Position numbers and translations under genes: made by a program. Below, piece after piece: positions 39,614 through 51,867 of a stretch of DNA of 64,000 nt (positions within the stretch are counted from its first letter, which is position 1; each line of letters begins with the position of its first letter). The DNA lies in contig CAJNBT010000007.1 in NCBI GenBank assembly GCA_905221085.1, forward strand, positions 1 to 64,000, in the 5' to 3' direction. The notes beneath the pieces were generated by a model, which had not been told where the DNA came from, did not search any database, and saw only the letters and a list, made by a program, of their open reading frames with translations. This DNA comes from a bacterium (lineage in GTDB: Bacteria > Bacillota > Bacilli > Lactobacillales > Streptococcaceae).

Positions 39614-41572
39614 TTATTTAACATGCTTTTCTGCTTCTTTTTGAGCTTTTTCGATTGCTTTTTTGCTTTCTTGCTCCCATTTAGTTTTGGCTTCTTCATA
39701 CTGTTTAGTCGTAACTGTATCTTTTTGCAGTTTCATGTACTTATAATTATTTCCATCGCCCTTGATACCAACCAATGAATAACCTCTTGTAAATGGTGTC
39801 ACTTTAGTTACAGAAGCTGTACCACCATTTGACATAGCTGACATAAGGAGAGAGTTATCAATCATCCAAGCCTGTGCTTCAGCATATTTTTCATAGCGTT
39901 TTGCTACATCTTTATTTTCGCTATCTGCATCTTTAAGCATCTTGGTGTAGGTATCAAGCCCCAAGCTAGCAATTTTAGCTTTATCTTCCTGAGCATCTAG
40001 ACCAAAAATCTTGAGGTAGAATCCATCCTCTGCATTGAAAGGATTGAGATAAGTTGATGGATCTTGGTAGTCACCTACCCAACCATCAAAGTTCAAATCG
40101 TAGTCTCGATCAGCTGGCGTTGGTGCCAAGAAGGCTACGTTATTAAAATCATCTGTTGACAGTTGCTGAACATCAATGACAATGTTATCTGAACCTAAAA
40201 CCGACTCAAGGGTCTGCTTAACTGAGTTCATGCCTGTCACAGCATTTTTATTCGTCTGATCAACTGCCACATCCAAATGAATAGGGAAGGTCACACCTTG
40301 ACTTGCCAATTCTTTTTTAGCTTCCGCAAATTTTGCTTGGGCTTTTTCTTTGTTGAAATAAGCATCCTGCGCATCTGCTAGGTTCATACCCGCCCACTCT
40401 GTTCCATAGTTGACCAATTTAGAAGCGACTACTTCTCCAAATGTCTTGTCTCCAACTTGGACAAATGTTGGAGGCACCAAGGTGTTACGAAGAGTCTTGC
40501 TAGCTGCTTCTTCCCCATTTGACTGGGCAGAATAGGCTGTGCGGTCCAGGGCAAAGTTCACTGCTTGGCGGAAGTTTTTGTTCAAGACAGCTGTCTCAGT
40601 TGACTTCTTCTGCTCATCTGTCGTTTTAGATGTATGGTTGTATGCCTTACGGTTGACGTTAAAATTGAAGTACCAAGAAGTCTTGTCCTGCAAACTATAG
40701 ACAATATTATCCTTATATTTTTCCTTGGTTTTGTCGAAGTTAGAACTATTTGGATAAACCCCAGCGATTGAATAAGCTCCACTTTCAAAGTTACGGATAG
40801 TCAATTCTTGGTCTGAGCCATCAAAATAAGCCAATTTCACGCGCTCAATCGATACTTTGTCATGATCATAGTAATGCGGATTTTTCACATACTCGATCGA
40901 TGATTTTGATGTGAAATCTTTTAACAAATAAGGTCCGCTATAGAGAATACTATTTGGAGACAGGGTACCAAAATCTTTCCCTTTTGAGTTTAAAAACTCT
41001 TCGTTTACTGGGAAAAGAATACTATTGGTTGTTTTTGAGTTCCAGTAAGGTTCTGGGCGTGCCAAAGTATACTCAATAGTCTGGTCGTCGATGGCCTTCA
41101 CCCCAACCTTAGAAAAGTCAGAATCCGCTCCTGTAATATAATCATTCAAGCCCTTGATCGAGTTTTGAATCAAGTCAATGGCCTGAGATTTATTATCCAC
41201 TGCGTACTTGATCCCTGTCACAAAATCTTGTGCCTTAACTGGGGCGTATTCTTCACCGTCAGCCGTGAACCATTTGGCATCTTTTCTCAGTTTATAGGTA
41301 TAAGTCAGACCGTCGCTTGAAACAGACCAGTCTTCTGCCAAAGACGGAACTAGGTTCCCATGATTGTCATTTTCAAGCAAACCATCAACTAGGTTAGTAA
41401 TAATAGCTGTATTATCAGCGTAATAGTCTAATAGGTAGTTAAAAGTAGTTGGATTTCCACTAAAGGTTGATGAGTAAGTTTTTGTATCTGAACCTGATTG
41501 TCCGCAAGCAGCTAAAAGCAAGGCAGCCGCAAAAGTCAGACCTGCACTAAGGGCACGCTTTTTTGTCTTCAT
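39614..41572 (-). CDS. AliB/AliC/AliD-like oligopeptide-binding lipoprotein
   Basis: A 652-residue family 5 substrate-binding protein: signal LSAGLTFAAALLLAACGQ with the lipidated Cys near residue 23, then DGLLENDNHGNLVPSLAEDW and GPYLLKDFTSKSSIEYVKNP. It is clearly paralogous to AliA at 14837-16816 but divergent throughout. Genes of this type (aliC, aliD) replace the capsule between dexB and aliA in non-encapsulated pneumococci and are common in S. mitis and S. oralis; here one coexists with a full cps cluster. It presumably feeds the Ami permease with a distinct peptide set. Which Ali subtype cannot be decided without an alignment. Confidence 0.88.
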   Translation of the reverse strand: MKTKKRALSAGLTFAAALLLAACGQSGSDTKTYSSTFSGNPTTFNYLLDYYADNTAIITNLVDGLLENDNHGNLVPSLAEDWSVSSDGLTYTYKLRKDAKWFTADGEEYAPVKAQDFVTGIKYAVDNKSQAIDLIQNSIKGLNDYITGADSDFSKVGVKAIDDQTIEYTLARPEPYWNSKTTNSILFPVNEEFLNSKGKDFGTLSPNSILYSGPYLLKDFTSKSSIEYVKNPHYYDHDKVSIERVKLAYFDGSDQELTIRNFESGAYSIAGVYPNSSNFDKTKEKYKDNIVYSLQDKTSWYFNFNVNRKAYNHTSKTTDEQKKSTETAVLNKNFRQAVNFALDRTAYSAQSNGEEAASKTLRNTLVPPTFVQVGDKTFGEVVASKLVNYGTEWAGMNLADAQDAYFNKEKAQAKFAEAKKELASQGVTFPIHLDVAVDQTNKNAVTGMNSVKQTLESVLGSDNIVIDVQQLSTDDFNNVAFLAPTPADRDYDLNFDGWVGDYQDPSTYLNPFNAEDGFYLKIFGLDAQEDKAKIASLGLDTYTKMLKDADSENKDVAKRYEKYAEAQAWMIDNSLLMSAMSNGGTASVTKVTPFTRGYSLVGIKGDGNNYKYMKLQKDTVTTKQYEEAKTKWEQESKKAIEKAQKEAEKHVK

Positions 41573-41682
41573 CTTCTTTCTCCTTTATGTTAGTTTTTAT
41601 AACATAAGCTTATTTTACCAAAATAGTGGGAATTTGTAAAGTTAATTGAATTTCTAGAATGAAAGTTTATAAACTTTAGGAA

Positions 41683-41710
41683 TAAAAAAAACAAAGAATT
41701 TCTGTCTTTC
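41683..41710 (-). terminator. Candidate terminator after dexB
   Basis: On the minus strand AAAGA and TCTTT arms are followed by a run of eight T. The stem is short. Confidence 0.4.
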
Positions 41711-41768
41711 ATACAGTCCTCCCTTGTTTTTATACGATTTCGATTTTAGATTTTTCTGTAAAAAATAT

Positions 41769-43385
<1,617 letters not shown>

Positions 43386-43411
43386 TCATTATTTTAATAA
43401 TCTATAATCTA

Positions 43412-43448
43412 TGATAGCGCTTTTCAGAATTTTGTGCAAGCGTTTGCC
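43412..43448. promoter_or_regulatory. Two candidate CcpA (cre) sites upstream of dexB
   Basis: TGCAAGCGTTTGCC (43435-43448) matches the cre pattern TGWAARCGYTWNCW at 12 of 14 positions, and TGATAGCGCTTTTC (43412-43425) is a weaker match. Their place 40-70 bases upstream of a sugar-hydrolase gene fits catabolite repression. Confidence 0.5.
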
Positions 43449-43503
43449 TAATCTTTTTGATTCCTTTTTTAAGTCCATAGTTTCCTAACTTCCAATTTTT
43501 TAT

Positions 43504-43509
43504 TATAAT
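43504..43509 (+). promoter_or_regulatory. -10 element for the UPF0371 gene
   Basis: TATAAT lies 20 bases before the ATG, with AGAGG as a weak ribosome site. No good -35 is visible at 17 bases. Confidence 0.5.
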
Positions 43510-43528
43510 AGAGGTCAGAGGTAAAAAA

Positions 43529-45013
43529 ATGAAAAAACAAGCTTTTAGTTCTGAACAATATTTGAATCTACAGCGCGACCACATCTTGGAGCGCATTAAT
43601 CAATTTGACGGCAAGCTCTACTTGGAGTTTGGTGGTAAAATGTTAGAAGATTTCCACGCTGCTCGTGTCCTTCCTGGTTATGAACCTGACAACAAAATCA
43701 AGCTCTTGCAAGAATTGAAAGAGCAGGTTGAGGTTGTGATTGCTATTAATGCAAGTAATATCGAGCATTCCAAAGCACGTGGCGACTTGGGTATTTCTTA
43801 TGACCAAGAAGTTCTTCGTTTGATTGACAAATTCAATGAATTAGGGATTTTTGTTGGCTCAGTGGTCATTACACAGTACGCTGGCCAACCCGCTGCAGAT
43901 GCCTTCCGCAACCAACTTGAGAAAAACGGAATTGATTCTTATCTTCATTATCCAATCAAAGGATATCCAACAGATATGGATCACATCATTTCCCCAGAAG
44001 GTATGGGGAAAAACGACTACATCAAAACCAGTCGCAACTTGATCGTCGTAACGGCTCCTGGACCTGGTTCTGGAAAATTGGCAACTTGTATGTCAAACAT
44101 GTACCACGACCAAATCAATGGTATCAAGTCTGGTTACGCTAAATTCGAAACCTTCCCAGTCTGGAATCTTCCCCTTCATCACCCAGTCAATTTGGCCTAC
44201 GAGGCTGCAACTGCAGACCTTGACGATGTCAACATGATTGACCCTTTCCATCTTCAAACCTATGGAGAAACTACTGTCAACTACAACCGTGATATTGAAA
44301 TTTTCCCAGTTCTCAAACGCATGTTAGAACGTATCCTTGGTGAATCTCCATACGCTTCACCAACAGACATGGGTGTCAACATGGTTGGCTTCGCTATTAC
44401 AGATGATGAAGCTGCTATCGAAGCTTCTAAACAAGAAATCATCCGTCGCTACTATCAAACTGTTCTTGATTTTAAAGCCGAAAAAGTTGGCGAAGCTGCT
44501 GTTAAGAAAATTGAGTTGCTCATGAACGATCTCGGCATCACACCTGCAGACCGTAAGGTTGCTGTTGCCGCACGTCAAAAAGCAGAAGAAACTGGCGGAC
44601 CTGCCCTAGCTCTTGAATTGCCAAATGGGGAAATCGTGACTGGCAAAAACTCTGAACTCTTTGGCCCAACAGCCGCTGCCTTGATCAACGCTATCAAGAA
44701 ATCAGCTGACATTGATAAAGAAGTAAAACTCATCGAGCCTGAACTTGTCAAGCCAATCCAAGGTCTTAAAATCGATCATCTAGGTAGCCGTAATCCACGC
44801 CTTCATTCAAATGAAATCCTAATTGCACTAGCTATCACAGCTACGGAAAATCCCGACGCTGCCCGCGCTATGGAAGAGCTTGGCAACCTCAAAGGAAGCG
44901 AAGCCCACTCAACCATCATCTTGACTGATGAAGACAAGAATGTCCTTCGCAAATTGGGTATCAATGTAACCTTTGACCCTTACTACCAATACGACCGCTT
45001 GTATCGTAAGTAA
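43529..45013 (+). CDS. UPF0371 / DUF1846 family protein
   Basis: A 494-residue cytoplasmic protein conserved across streptococci and other Firmicutes. Recognisable text includes [40 protein letters not shown] (P-loop-like) and [18 protein letters not shown]. The biochemical role is not established. The same gene sits between dexB and luxS in pneumococcus. It is divergent from dexB and ends with its own terminator before luxS. Confidence 0.92.
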   Translation: MKKQAFSSEQYLNLQRDHILERINQFDGKLYLEFGGKMLEDFHAARVLPGYEPDNKIKLLQELKEQVEVVIAINASNIEHSKARGDLGISYDQEVLRLIDKFNELGIFVGSVVITQYAGQPAADAFRNQLEKNGIDSYLHYPIKGYPTDMDHIISPEGMGKNDYIKTSRNLIVVTAPGPGSGKLATCMSNMYHDQINGIKSGYAKFETFPVWNLPLHHPVNLAYEAATADLDDVNMIDPFHLQTYGETTVNYNRDIEIFPVLKRMLERILGESPYASPTDMGVNMVGFAITDDEAAIEASKQEIIRRYYQTVLDFKAEKVGEAAVKKIELLMNDLGITPADRKVAVAARQKAEETGGPALALELPNGEIVTGKNSELFGPTAAALINAIKKSADIDKEVKLIEPELVKPIQGLKIDHLGSRNPRLHSNEILIALAITATENPDAARAMEELGNLKGSEAHSTIILTDEDKNVLRKLGINVTFDPYYQYDRLYRK

Positions 45014-45020
45014 AGATTTC

Positions 45021-45050
45021 AACCTCTCCACTCTCGGAGAGGTTTTCTCT
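45021..45050 (+). terminator. Terminator of the UPF0371 gene
   Basis: AACCTCTCC (45021-45029) and GGAGAGGTT (45036-45044) form a strong stem followed by TTTTCTCT. Confidence 0.85.
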
Positions 45051-45071
45051 CTGTCTCAGGAGCCGGCTTTA

Positions 45072-45080
45072 TGTTATAAT
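45072..45080 (+). promoter_or_regulatory. Extended -10 promoter of luxS
   Basis: TGTTATAAT contains a perfect TATAAT (45075-45080) with a TGn extension, 27 bases before the luxS ATG. No clear -35. Confidence 0.65.
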
Positions 45081-45107
45081 GAAAGAAGAAAATTGAAAGG
45101 ATTTACC

Positions 45108-45590
45108 ATGTCAAAAGAAGTTATTGTTGAAAGTTTTGAACTTGACCACACTATTGTTAAAGCACCTTATGTCCGCTTGATTGGGGAAGAAACAGGACCA
45201 AAGGGAGACATCATCTCCAATTATGATATTCGTTTAGTGCAACCCAATGAAGACTCGATCCCTACTGCTGGCCTTCACACTATCGAGCACCTCTTGGCCA
45301 AACTCATCCGTACCCGCATCAACGGCATGATTGACTGTTCACCATTTGGTTGCCGCACAGGCTTCCACATGATTATGTGGGGACGTCATACCAGCGCTGA
45401 GATTGCATCAGTTATCAAGGATTCGCTCAAGGAAATCGCTGAAACCACTACTTGGGAAGATGTCCCTGGAACAACCATCGAATCTTGCGGTAACTACAAG
45501 GATCACAGCCTCTTTTCTGCTAAAGAATGGGCGAAACTCATCTTGGAACAAGGGATTTCAGATGATGCCTTTGAGCGTCATGTGATTTAA
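45108..45590 (+). CDS. luxS: S-ribosylhomocysteine lyase LuxS
   Basis: A 160-residue enzyme. The start [17 protein letters not shown] has GAAAGG upstream; a longer in-frame reading would overlap the previous gene and terminator. The iron ligands HTIEH (His-x-x-x-His) and the later CGNYKDH cysteine are present, as is the catalytic Cys of FGCRTGF. It cleaves S-ribosylhomocysteine to homocysteine and the AI-2 precursor, serving the methyl cycle and quorum signalling. Confidence 0.98.
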   Translation: MSKEVIVESFELDHTIVKAPYVRLIGEETGPKGDIISNYDIRLVQPNEDSIPTAGLHTIEHLLAKLIRTRINGMIDCSPFGCRTGFHMIMWGRHTSAEIASVIKDSLKEIAETTTWEDVPGTTIESCGNYKDHSLFSAKEWAKLILEQGISDDAFERHVI

Positions 45591-45594
45591 ATAC

Positions 45595-45632
45595 AAAAGG
45601 AACCAGTTTTTTCAGCTGGTTCCTTCTTTTTT
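45595..45632 (+). terminator. Terminator of luxS
   Basis: GGAACCAG (45599-45606) and CTGGTTCC (45616-45623) are followed by TTCTTTTTT. Confidence 0.9.
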
Positions 45633-45652
45633 ATTCTCAAAATTTTGTCTTA

Positions 45653-45763
45653 TACCCAATGAAAATCAAAGAGCAAACTAGGAAACTAGCCGCAGGTTGC
45701 TCAAAACACTGTTTTGAGGTTGCAGATAGAGTTGACGTGGTTTGAAGAGATTTTCGAAGAGTA
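45653..45763. repeat. RUP-like element between luxS and clpL
   Basis: A 111-bp element with ends TACCCAATGAAAATC and GATTTTCGAAGAGTA and internal CTCAAAACACTGTTTTGAG. It abuts the clpL stop codon exactly and is the best-preserved copy here. Confidence 0.8.
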
Positions 45764-47869
45764 TTAGGCTTTTTCACGAATAACTAAACCACCATCTTCC
45801 ATATCTGCTTCCAGATGTTTGGCATCTAGATGATCCAAGTGGAAATCTGTTACCTTATCACGAATTTCTTGTTCAACCACGCGACGGAGAGGTCGAACAC
45901 CCATGACTTCGTCATAGCCTTCTTCTGTGATATAGTCCTTAGCCGCTTGACTGACTACCAAGTCAATGTCTTTCTTAGCAAAGGTTTGGTTGACTTCAGC
46001 CAACATTAAGTCCACAATCTTAGAAAGGTCTTCCTTGGTCAAGTGTGAGAACTCGATAACTGCGTTGAAGCGGTTAAGGAATTCTGGACGGAAGAATGGT
46101 TTCAAACGATCCATCAATTCTGGTTTATCCGCATCTTCTGTCAAGTTAGCTTCATAGCCAAATCCAGCATTTGATGTCGCAATAATGACAGTGTTCTTAA
46201 AGTTCACTGTATTTCCTTGACCATCTGTCAAACGACCGTCATCCAAGACTTGGAGGAGAAGAGTGATTACTTGGGGATCAGCCTTTTCAATTTCATCCAA
46301 GAGAATGATAGAGTATGGATTGCGACGGACACGTTCCGTTAAGGTATTGCTATTGTCATCATAACCAACATAACCTGCTGTCGTACCAATTATCTTAGAA
46401 ACGGCTGTGCGGTCGCTGTATTCAGACATATCCAAACGGATGATCGCATCCTTGGTACCAAACATATCGAGCGCCAATTGCTTAGCAAGTTCTGTCTTAC
46501 CAACCCCAGTTGGTCCTACAAATAGGAAGCTACCGATTGGGCGATTACCTTCATCAAAACCAGCACGGTTACGACGGATGGCACGAGCTACAGCTTCAAC
46601 TGCCTTGTCTTGGCCGATCACCTTGTGTTCCAAACGATGAGCCATATCTTTCAAACGTTCGATATCTGAAGCTCCCATTTGCGATACTGGGATACCCGTC
46701 ATACGTTCTACAGATTCAGCCACATCGTTGACACTTGCAGTCACCTTCATATCTTCTGTGTGGTTTTCGATTTTCTTTTCCAATTCTGCAATGCGTGTTT
46801 TATAGTTTAGAGCTGCTTCAAAATCTTCTGCCTCAACAGCTTTTTCTTGCTTGTCTTTTTCTGCCTCGATTTCACGTTCAACAGCATGCACATCTGTTAC
46901 AGGATGTTGAGCTGCCAAGTGAGCTGCCGTTACATCGACAAGGTCAATAGCCTTATCTGGCAAGCTACGTTGAGGGATGTATTGAACAGAATAATCCACT
47001 GCTGCTTTCAAGACTTCATCTGGCAAGATGACATTGTGGTGTTGTTGATAAAGGTCACGAATCCCTTGAAGGATTTTAAAGGTATCCTCTGCTGAAGGAG
47101 CATTGACCTTGACTTCGTTGAAACGACGAGCAAGAGCAGCATTCTTCAAGATGGTATTACGATATTCATCCTGAGTTGTCGCTCCAATCACTGTCAACTC
47201 ACCACGAGAGAGAGCTGGCTTGAGAATATCCGCAAGCCCTTTAGAACCACTGTCACCACCCGTGCTACCAGCACCGAGAATTTGGTGAATTTCATCAAAG
47301 AAGAGGATAATATTCCCTGCTTCTTTCACTTCATTGACTAGGTTTTGGACATTTTCTTCAAAGCTACCACGGTATTGAGTACCAGCCTCAAGACCTGAGA
47401 TATCAATGGAAATAATTTCCTTGTTCTTGATAGCAGCAGGAACATCTCCATTCACAATGGCTTGTGCTAGGCCTTCGACAACGGCTGTCTTACCAACACC
47501 TGCATCTCCGACCAAAACAGGATTGTTCTTGGTACGGCGTGAAAGGATTTCAGATGTTTCTTGAATTTCCTTGTTTCGTCCGATAACAGGATCCAGCTTG
47601 CCCTCACGTGCTTCTGCTGTCAAGTTTCGACCTAGTTTAGCAAGGACACCGTCTTGTTTCATACCTGACGTATGTTGTGGCATTTGTCCATCAACTTCTG
47701 CATTTCCTGGCAATTGACCAGTTGCACGATAGTGAGCAAATTCCTCAGGTGTCACTTCACGTCCATTAATTAAGTAACGGCGATTTTCAGAACTGTATCC
47801 TCGCATACCACCCATCAATTGGTTAAATAAATCATCCATGTTGTTAAAATTATTAAAGTTGTTGTTCAT
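45764..47869 (-). CDS. clpL: ATP-dependent chaperone ClpL
   Basis: A 701-residue Hsp100 protein with a Asn/Phe-rich N-terminus ([20 protein letters not shown]), two AAA+ modules (Walker [11 protein letters not shown] near 120 and [10 protein letters not shown] near 440; Walker [11 protein letters not shown] and [10 protein letters not shown]) and a coiled-coil middle (about 325-370). It lacks a ClpP-binding tripeptide loop that I can identify; ClpL acts as a stand-alone chaperone in heat and antibiotic stress. Two CtsR-like operators lie upstream. Length and sequence match pneumococcal ClpL closely. Confidence 0.97.
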   Translation of the reverse strand: MNNNFNNFNNMDDLFNQLMGGMRGYSSENRRYLINGREVTPEEFAHYRATGQLPGNAEVDGQMPQHTSGMKQDGVLAKLGRNLTAEAREGKLDPVIGRNKEIQETSEILSRRTKNNPVLVGDAGVGKTAVVEGLAQAIVNGDVPAAIKNKEIISIDISGLEAGTQYRGSFEENVQNLVNEVKEAGNIILFFDEIHQILGAGSTGGDSGSKGLADILKPALSRGELTVIGATTQDEYRNTILKNAALARRFNEVKVNAPSAEDTFKILQGIRDLYQQHHNVILPDEVLKAAVDYSVQYIPQRSLPDKAIDLVDVTAAHLAAQHPVTDVHAVEREIEAEKDKQEKAVEAEDFEAALNYKTRIAELEKKIENHTEDMKVTASVNDVAESVERMTGIPVSQMGASDIERLKDMAHRLEHKVIGQDKAVEAVARAIRRNRAGFDEGNRPIGSFLFVGPTGVGKTELAKQLALDMFGTKDAIIRLDMSEYSDRTAVSKIIGTTAGYVGYDDNSNTLTERVRRNPYSIILLDEIEKADPQVITLLLQVLDDGRLTDGQGNTVNFKNTVIIATSNAGFGYEANLTEDADKPELMDRLKPFFRPEFLNRFNAVIEFSHLTKEDLSKIVDLMLAEVNQTFAKKDIDLVVSQAAKDYITEEGYDEVMGVRPLRRVVEQEIRDKVTDFHLDHLDAKHLEADMEDGGLVIREKA

Positions 47870-47910
47870 ATTCTTTACCTCATTTTATTTACTTAGTTAT
47901 AATTACTGAT

Positions 47911-47927
47911 ATTGACTATCTTTGACC
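47911..47927 (-). promoter_or_regulatory. CtsR operator in the clpL leader
   Basis: The minus strand reads GGTCAAAGATAGTCAAT, one base off the CtsR consensus (RGTCAAA NAN RGTCAAA). It lies about 42 bases before the clpL ATG, well downstream of the predicted promoter. Confidence 0.7.
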
Positions 47928-47951
47928 TTTGTTTTAAAAAATTTAGACTAG

Positions 47952-48041
47952 CTAAATCGCTACTCTAGGTACTATTTCTGGTTTTTCTTTTTCAAGCAGG
48001 AGTAGACTATCTTTACTTCTGAAGATTTCTAGATTAAACAT
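47952..48041 (-). CDS. Putative 29-residue leader peptide upstream of clpL
   Basis: ATG at 48041 opens a reading frame MFNLEIFRSKDSLLLLEKEK then PEIVPRVAI and stop. AGAGGTG lies seven bases upstream. It is inside the predicted clpL transcript leader, between the promoter and the second CtsR site. No family is recognised. It may be a real small protein or a translated leader. Comparison with relatives would decide. Confidence 0.4.
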   Translation of the reverse strand: MFNLEIFRSKDSLLLLEKEKPEIVPRVAI

Positions 48042-48109
48042 AGACACACCTCTTTCTACTTTACTTTAAATAAGTGTTCTAGTAAGGCTTTCATTTACCT
48101 TACGTTTAT

Positions 48110-48159
48110 AATATACTACATTAGTCAGAAAAGGTCAAGGATTTTGACTTTAATTGACC
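48110..48159 (-). promoter_or_regulatory. clpL promoter with CtsR operator
   Basis: TTGACC (48133-48138) and TATATT (48110-48115) are spaced by 17 bases on the minus strand. Immediately upstream, GGTCAATTAAAGTCAAA (48143-48159) fits the CtsR heptad pair with one mismatch. Confidence 0.7.
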
Positions 48160-48169
48160 AATATTTTTT

Positions 48170-48263
48170 TACACTCTTCAAAACACGTCAGATTCGTCTT
48201 ATCTACAACCTCAAAACCGTGTTTTGAGCACTTCCTAGTTTGCTCTTTGATTTTCATTGTGTA
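48170..48263. repeat. Shortened RUP-like element between clpL and mraY
   Basis: About 94 bp with the RUP core ACAACCTCAAAACCGTGTTTTG and ends CACTCTTC and TTTTCATTGTGTA. It has lost an internal segment relative to the copy at 45653. Confidence 0.65.
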
Positions 48264-48271
48264 TTTAACGC

Positions 48272-48296
48272 AAAAACACCCTGAAATACCAGGGTG
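48272..48296 (-). terminator. Terminator of the rsmH-ftsL-pbpX-mraY operon
   Basis: CACCCTG (48277-48283) and CAGGGTG (48290-48296) form a stem followed on the minus strand by TTTTTG, six bases past the mraY stop. Confidence 0.85.
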
Positions 48297-48302
48297 CTAT
48301 TC

Positions 48303-49283
48303 TTACATCAAATATAAAAGTGCTAGGGTCAGGAGACTTGCTAGAAGTCCCACTCCCCAAAAGAAGAAGTCAACCTTCCACTCACTCCAAGGATTTCCTT
48401 TACCAGACAATCCTCCAAGCTCAAAATGGTGATGCACAGGCGTCATACGGAAAATACGTTTACCACCTGTCAGTTTGAAATAACCGACTTGCATCATAAC
48501 AGAAGTTGTTTCAAAGACATAAACAATTCCGATAATCAAGAGAGTCCATTCTTGGTGGAGGGCCATAGAGATAGCTGCCAGCATTCCACCTAGGGCCAAA
48601 CTTCCCACATCCCCCATAAAGACCTTAGCAGGTTTGTGGTTAAAGACGAAGAAACCGAGTAAACCACCGATCATAGCCAGAATCACCAGAAGAATATCCG
48701 TCTGACCTTGCACATAGGCAATAACTCCATAAGCTGACAAGCTAATTACCACTGAAATGCTAGCCAGACCGTCAATTCCGTCTGTCAAGTTGACTGCATT
48801 TGAAAAACCGACTAACCAGAAAAGAGCGAAGACAATATAGAAAAATCCCAAATGAACTGGATAACCAAATACAGACAAGATATCGCCCCCACGCTCATAG
48901 AAAAGATAAAAGATAACTCCACCTAAAAGCTGAAGAGCCAATTTTTGCTTGGGATTAAGGCCCTCATTAATCTTACGAAAGACCTTGAGAAAGTCATCTA
49001 AAAATCCGACAAGTCCATAAAGGACCAAGATGAACAAAATCATTCCTACATTATTGCTGAATTGGCTACTAAATAGGGCAAAAAAGAAAGCAACCAAAAC
49101 AGAAGCAATTAAGAAAACCAAACCGCCCATTGTGGGCGTGCCAGCTTTTGCCTGATGCTGCTTGACATCCTCATGCATCTGCTGACCTGTAATTTGCGCC
49201 TTTCTATAAAATTGGATAAAAGCCGGAATTCCTACCAAAGTTAGTAAAAATGTCACAATTCCAGCACTGATGGAAATAAACAT
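48303..49283 (-). CDS. mraY: Phospho-N-acetylmuramoyl-pentapeptide transferase
   Basis: A 326-residue polytopic enzyme of about ten helices: [35 protein letters not shown] (catalytic aspartates) and [11 protein letters not shown]. It makes lipid I from UDP-MurNAc-pentapeptide and undecaprenyl phosphate. It follows pbpX by one base. Confidence 0.98.
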   Translation of the reverse strand: MFISISAGIVTFLLTLVGIPAFIQFYRKAQITGQQMHEDVKQHQAKAGTPTMGGLVFLIASVLVAFFFALFSSQFSNNVGMILFILVLYGLVGFLDDFLKVFRKINEGLNPKQKLALQLLGGVIFYLFYERGGDILSVFGYPVHLGFFYIVFALFWLVGFSNAVNLTDGIDGLASISVVISLSAYGVIAYVQGQTDILLVILAMIGGLLGFFVFNHKPAKVFMGDVGSLALGGMLAAISMALHQEWTLLIIGIVYVFETTSVMMQVGYFKLTGGKRIFRMTPVHHHFELGGLSGKGNPWSEWKVDFFFWGVGLLASLLTLALLYLM

Positions 49284-49284
49284 A

Positions 49285-51537
49285 TTAGTCTCCTAAAGTT
49301 AATGTAATTTTTTTAATGTCCTTGATAGCTGTGTTAGCACGAACATCTTGCTTCTGCACGGTAGAGCCTGAACCTTCAAATTCAAGTTCTATATTTAACC
49401 ACTTAGAAAAAGCTTCTGCGGTTGCTTTTGTCCAACCATACATATCTGGAACTTCCTCTGCTTTATCAGATAAAAGAAGAACTTGTTGGTTTGGTGCGAG
49501 ATTTTTCCCTTCCTCAATAGAGGCATTTTTTATCTTCGTACCTGTACCAACAACGATTGGTTGCACAATATTGCGACGTAGTTCTTCTGCTAAATCTCCA
49601 GGGGATATATCCTTGATACTAGGCATTGCAAAAGAAGACTCTGTCGTCACTTGATCTAAATTCTTAGCAGGAGATTGAAGATTGAGAGATTCTTTCATAG
49701 CTGAGGCCCGCTCCAAGATTGGGTTGGCAAATTCTCCCAACTGGATACCTGAATAATGTTCAGGCTGTTGAACTGTTACATACAAGATAAAATCAGGATT
49801 TTCAGCAGGGTTCATAGCCACAACCGAGAAAATGTAGTTGGTAGAACCAACTAAGTAGCCTCCATTTTTCTCGTCAGCGATCTGGGCTGTACCAGACTTG
49901 AGGGCTACATTTTGTCCCGGAACATTGACAGTTGCTTTTCCTGTATTATGATTATACATAGTTCCATATGTAGGATCCGTTCCTACCAGGACCATGTGAG
50001 TACGAGTTTGGCTAGCTGCATCTTTCGAAACGGGATTTCCTACGATTTCTTTTTGAGATTTACGAACGGTTTGATCATTTGGATCATACAAGGCCGTAAT
50101 AAATTTAGGCTCTAGCATGACGCCATCATTGGCAATAGCTGTAAAAGCACGAATCATTTGCGTCTGAGTTACTGAAATCCCTTGTCCAAATGAACTCTGA
50201 GCAATATTAACAATATTGTCAGCTGGAAGTTGGCCTGCATATTCATCTGTCAAACCAAAACGAGTTGGAACACCAAATTTAAAGCGGTTTAGATAGTCCA
50301 ACCAAGTTGCATCTCCCATTTTCTGCTCAAGCAGTGTCATCCCAATATTACTTGAGTGAGCAAACCCTTGAGAAAAGGTCATCATACCACCACCAGTCAA
50401 ACCTTCATTAACGTCCCAATCTCGAATCGTCGCATCTGCTATTTTTAATTCACTGCTATTGAAAAATTCTCCACCTGGGAAGGTATTATTATCAATAGAA
50501 GCAGCTAGCGTCATGACCTTCATGGTTGACCCTGGTTCATAGTTACTTTGATAAAGAATATTACGCCAAACAAAGTCCTCAGTGATTCCTTCCTTAGTAT
50601 CGGCATCAAAGGTTGGTCTTTGCGTTGTTGCGAGAATTTCCCCTGTTTTGGCACTGACCAGGGTCGCCGTCATGTACTTACCTTTTACCTTTTCTAGGAA
50701 GGCATTCATCTGGGTTTCCATGAAAGATTGGAGCGGACTAGACAATGTTGTATAGACATCCTTACCATTCACAGTCTGCTGCGATACCTGTTCCGTACCT
50801 GGGACGATATTTCCTAAACGGTCTTTTTCATAGGTAATAATCCCATCTGTCCCTGCAAGAATAGTATTCAAGGAACTCTCTAAACCAGAAGTTCCTAACA
50901 AACTCTTGCTGCCATCCTCATTTTCATGGAGTTGAGCTAAACCAATAAAACTAGAAGCAAATTGTCCATTTGGGTAACTTCTATTAGGGCTAGTTGTAAA
51001 GTCAATTCCTTCAACACTAGCGTCTTTTAGATCTTTTTTAATAGCCATCATATTGGCATAGGTAATTCCATTCCCTTTTGCACCAAAAGAAACTTGGGTC
51101 AGATTTGGTTGAGCCAATTGCTCTTTTACATAAGATTCATCCATATCCAAATATTTATGGAAAACTTCTGCTACCTTATTAAACTGAGAATCCTCTACAT
51201 AAAGAATTTTCCCCGTTGCCGACTTGTATTTTTTATCAATGACAGCATATACGTTATAGGAGGTTGCATCTTCAGCGATGGGGACTCCATTACGGTCATA
51301 GATGGTCCCACGCTTAGCAGGAACTGTGCGAGTTGTTTGGTGAACTTTCTTAGCCTCTTTTACTAGATCCGTTCCAAATTTACTACCACTTCCGATAATA
51401 ACAGCAAAATTGACCAAAAAGACAGCGAAAAGTACGACAGCTAACAAGCTGATGTACTTCCCCACTATTTTACGGTTTTCTTCAGGAGATTTACGGTTTC
51501 TAATCGCAAATCGGGTTATTTTTTCTGTCCACTTCAT
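49285..51537 (-). CDS. pbpX: Penicillin-binding protein 2X (septal transpeptidase)
   Basis: A 750-residue class B PBP, same length as the pneumococcal enzyme: cytoplasmic tail, transmembrane helix (about 27-48), pedestal domain, transpeptidase with STMK (Ser337), SSN (about 395) and KSGT (Lys547), then two PASTA domains ending ITLTLGD. Thr338 and Gln552 are unaltered. Relative to my recollection of R6, Met343 is Thr and Arg384 is Gly ([10 protein letters not shown]), substitutions also seen in mosaic alleles, but possibly native here. With FtsW it builds the septum. Confidence 0.97.
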   Translation of the reverse strand: MKWTEKITRFAIRNRKSPEENRKIVGKYISLLAVVLFAVFLVNFAVIIGSGSKFGTDLVKEAKKVHQTTRTVPAKRGTIYDRNGVPIAEDATSYNVYAVIDKKYKSATGKILYVEDSQFNKVAEVFHKYLDMDESYVKEQLAQPNLTQVSFGAKGNGITYANMMAIKKDLKDASVEGIDFTTSPNRSYPNGQFASSFIGLAQLHENEDGSKSLLGTSGLESSLNTILAGTDGIITYEKDRLGNIVPGTEQVSQQTVNGKDVYTTLSSPLQSFMETQMNAFLEKVKGKYMTATLVSAKTGEILATTQRPTFDADTKEGITEDFVWRNILYQSNYEPGSTMKVMTLAASIDNNTFPGGEFFNSSELKIADATIRDWDVNEGLTGGGMMTFSQGFAHSSNIGMTLLEQKMGDATWLDYLNRFKFGVPTRFGLTDEYAGQLPADNIVNIAQSSFGQGISVTQTQMIRAFTAIANDGVMLEPKFITALYDPNDQTVRKSQKEIVGNPVSKDAASQTRTHMVLVGTDPTYGTMYNHNTGKATVNVPGQNVALKSGTAQIADEKNGGYLVGSTNYIFSVVAMNPAENPDFILYVTVQQPEHYSGIQLGEFANPILERASAMKESLNLQSPAKNLDQVTTESSFAMPSIKDISPGDLAEELRRNIVQPIVVGTGTKIKNASIEEGKNLAPNQQVLLLSDKAEEVPDMYGWTKATAEAFSKWLNIELEFEGSGSTVQKQDVRANTAIKDIKKITLTLGD

Positions 51538-51540
51538 ATC

Positions 51541-51858
51541 TTACTCCGCTGATCGAATATTCTCATTATTCAATTTTAAGTCCTTAGAATTTGCGATTTC
51601 TTTCAAGCGTTCTGAACGAATCAATTCATTCACTTCCTGCTTAGCATCATCGAGCTCTGTCTTCTTCTCTTCTATTTGTGCATTGATTTTTGTCAAATCA
51701 CTTTGCACTTGCAAAAGTCGTGTCTGCATAAAGATAATACTTACTGCTAAGACGAGAGCCGTAAACGCAATGGAAAGATAAAAAGCCTTCTCCACACGGG
51801 AGAATTTTTTTATACGACTCTGCAAGAATTGACTGGTTGTTTCTTTCTTATCTACCAT
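51541..51858 (-). CDS. ftsL: Cell division protein FtsL
   Basis: A 105-residue bitopic protein: basic cytoplasmic tail, one helix near 25-47 (AFYLSIAFTALVLAVSIIFM) and an extracellular coiled coil (LTKINAQIEEKKTELDDAKQ). It joins DivIB and DivIC in the divisome. It lies three bases from pbpX and nine from rsmH in the usual dcw order. Confidence 0.95.
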   Translation of the reverse strand: MVDKKETTSQFLQSRIKKFSRVEKAFYLSIAFTALVLAVSIIFMQTRLLQVQSDLTKINAQIEEKKTELDDAKQEVNELIRSERLKEIANSKDLKLNNENIRSAE

Positions 51859-51867
51859 TTTTTCCTC

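Noticed and set aside
44973..45107. Longer N-terminus for LuxS
   Set aside because: It would overlap the preceding gene and its terminator and begins upstream of the luxS promoter; MSKEVIVES is the standard start.
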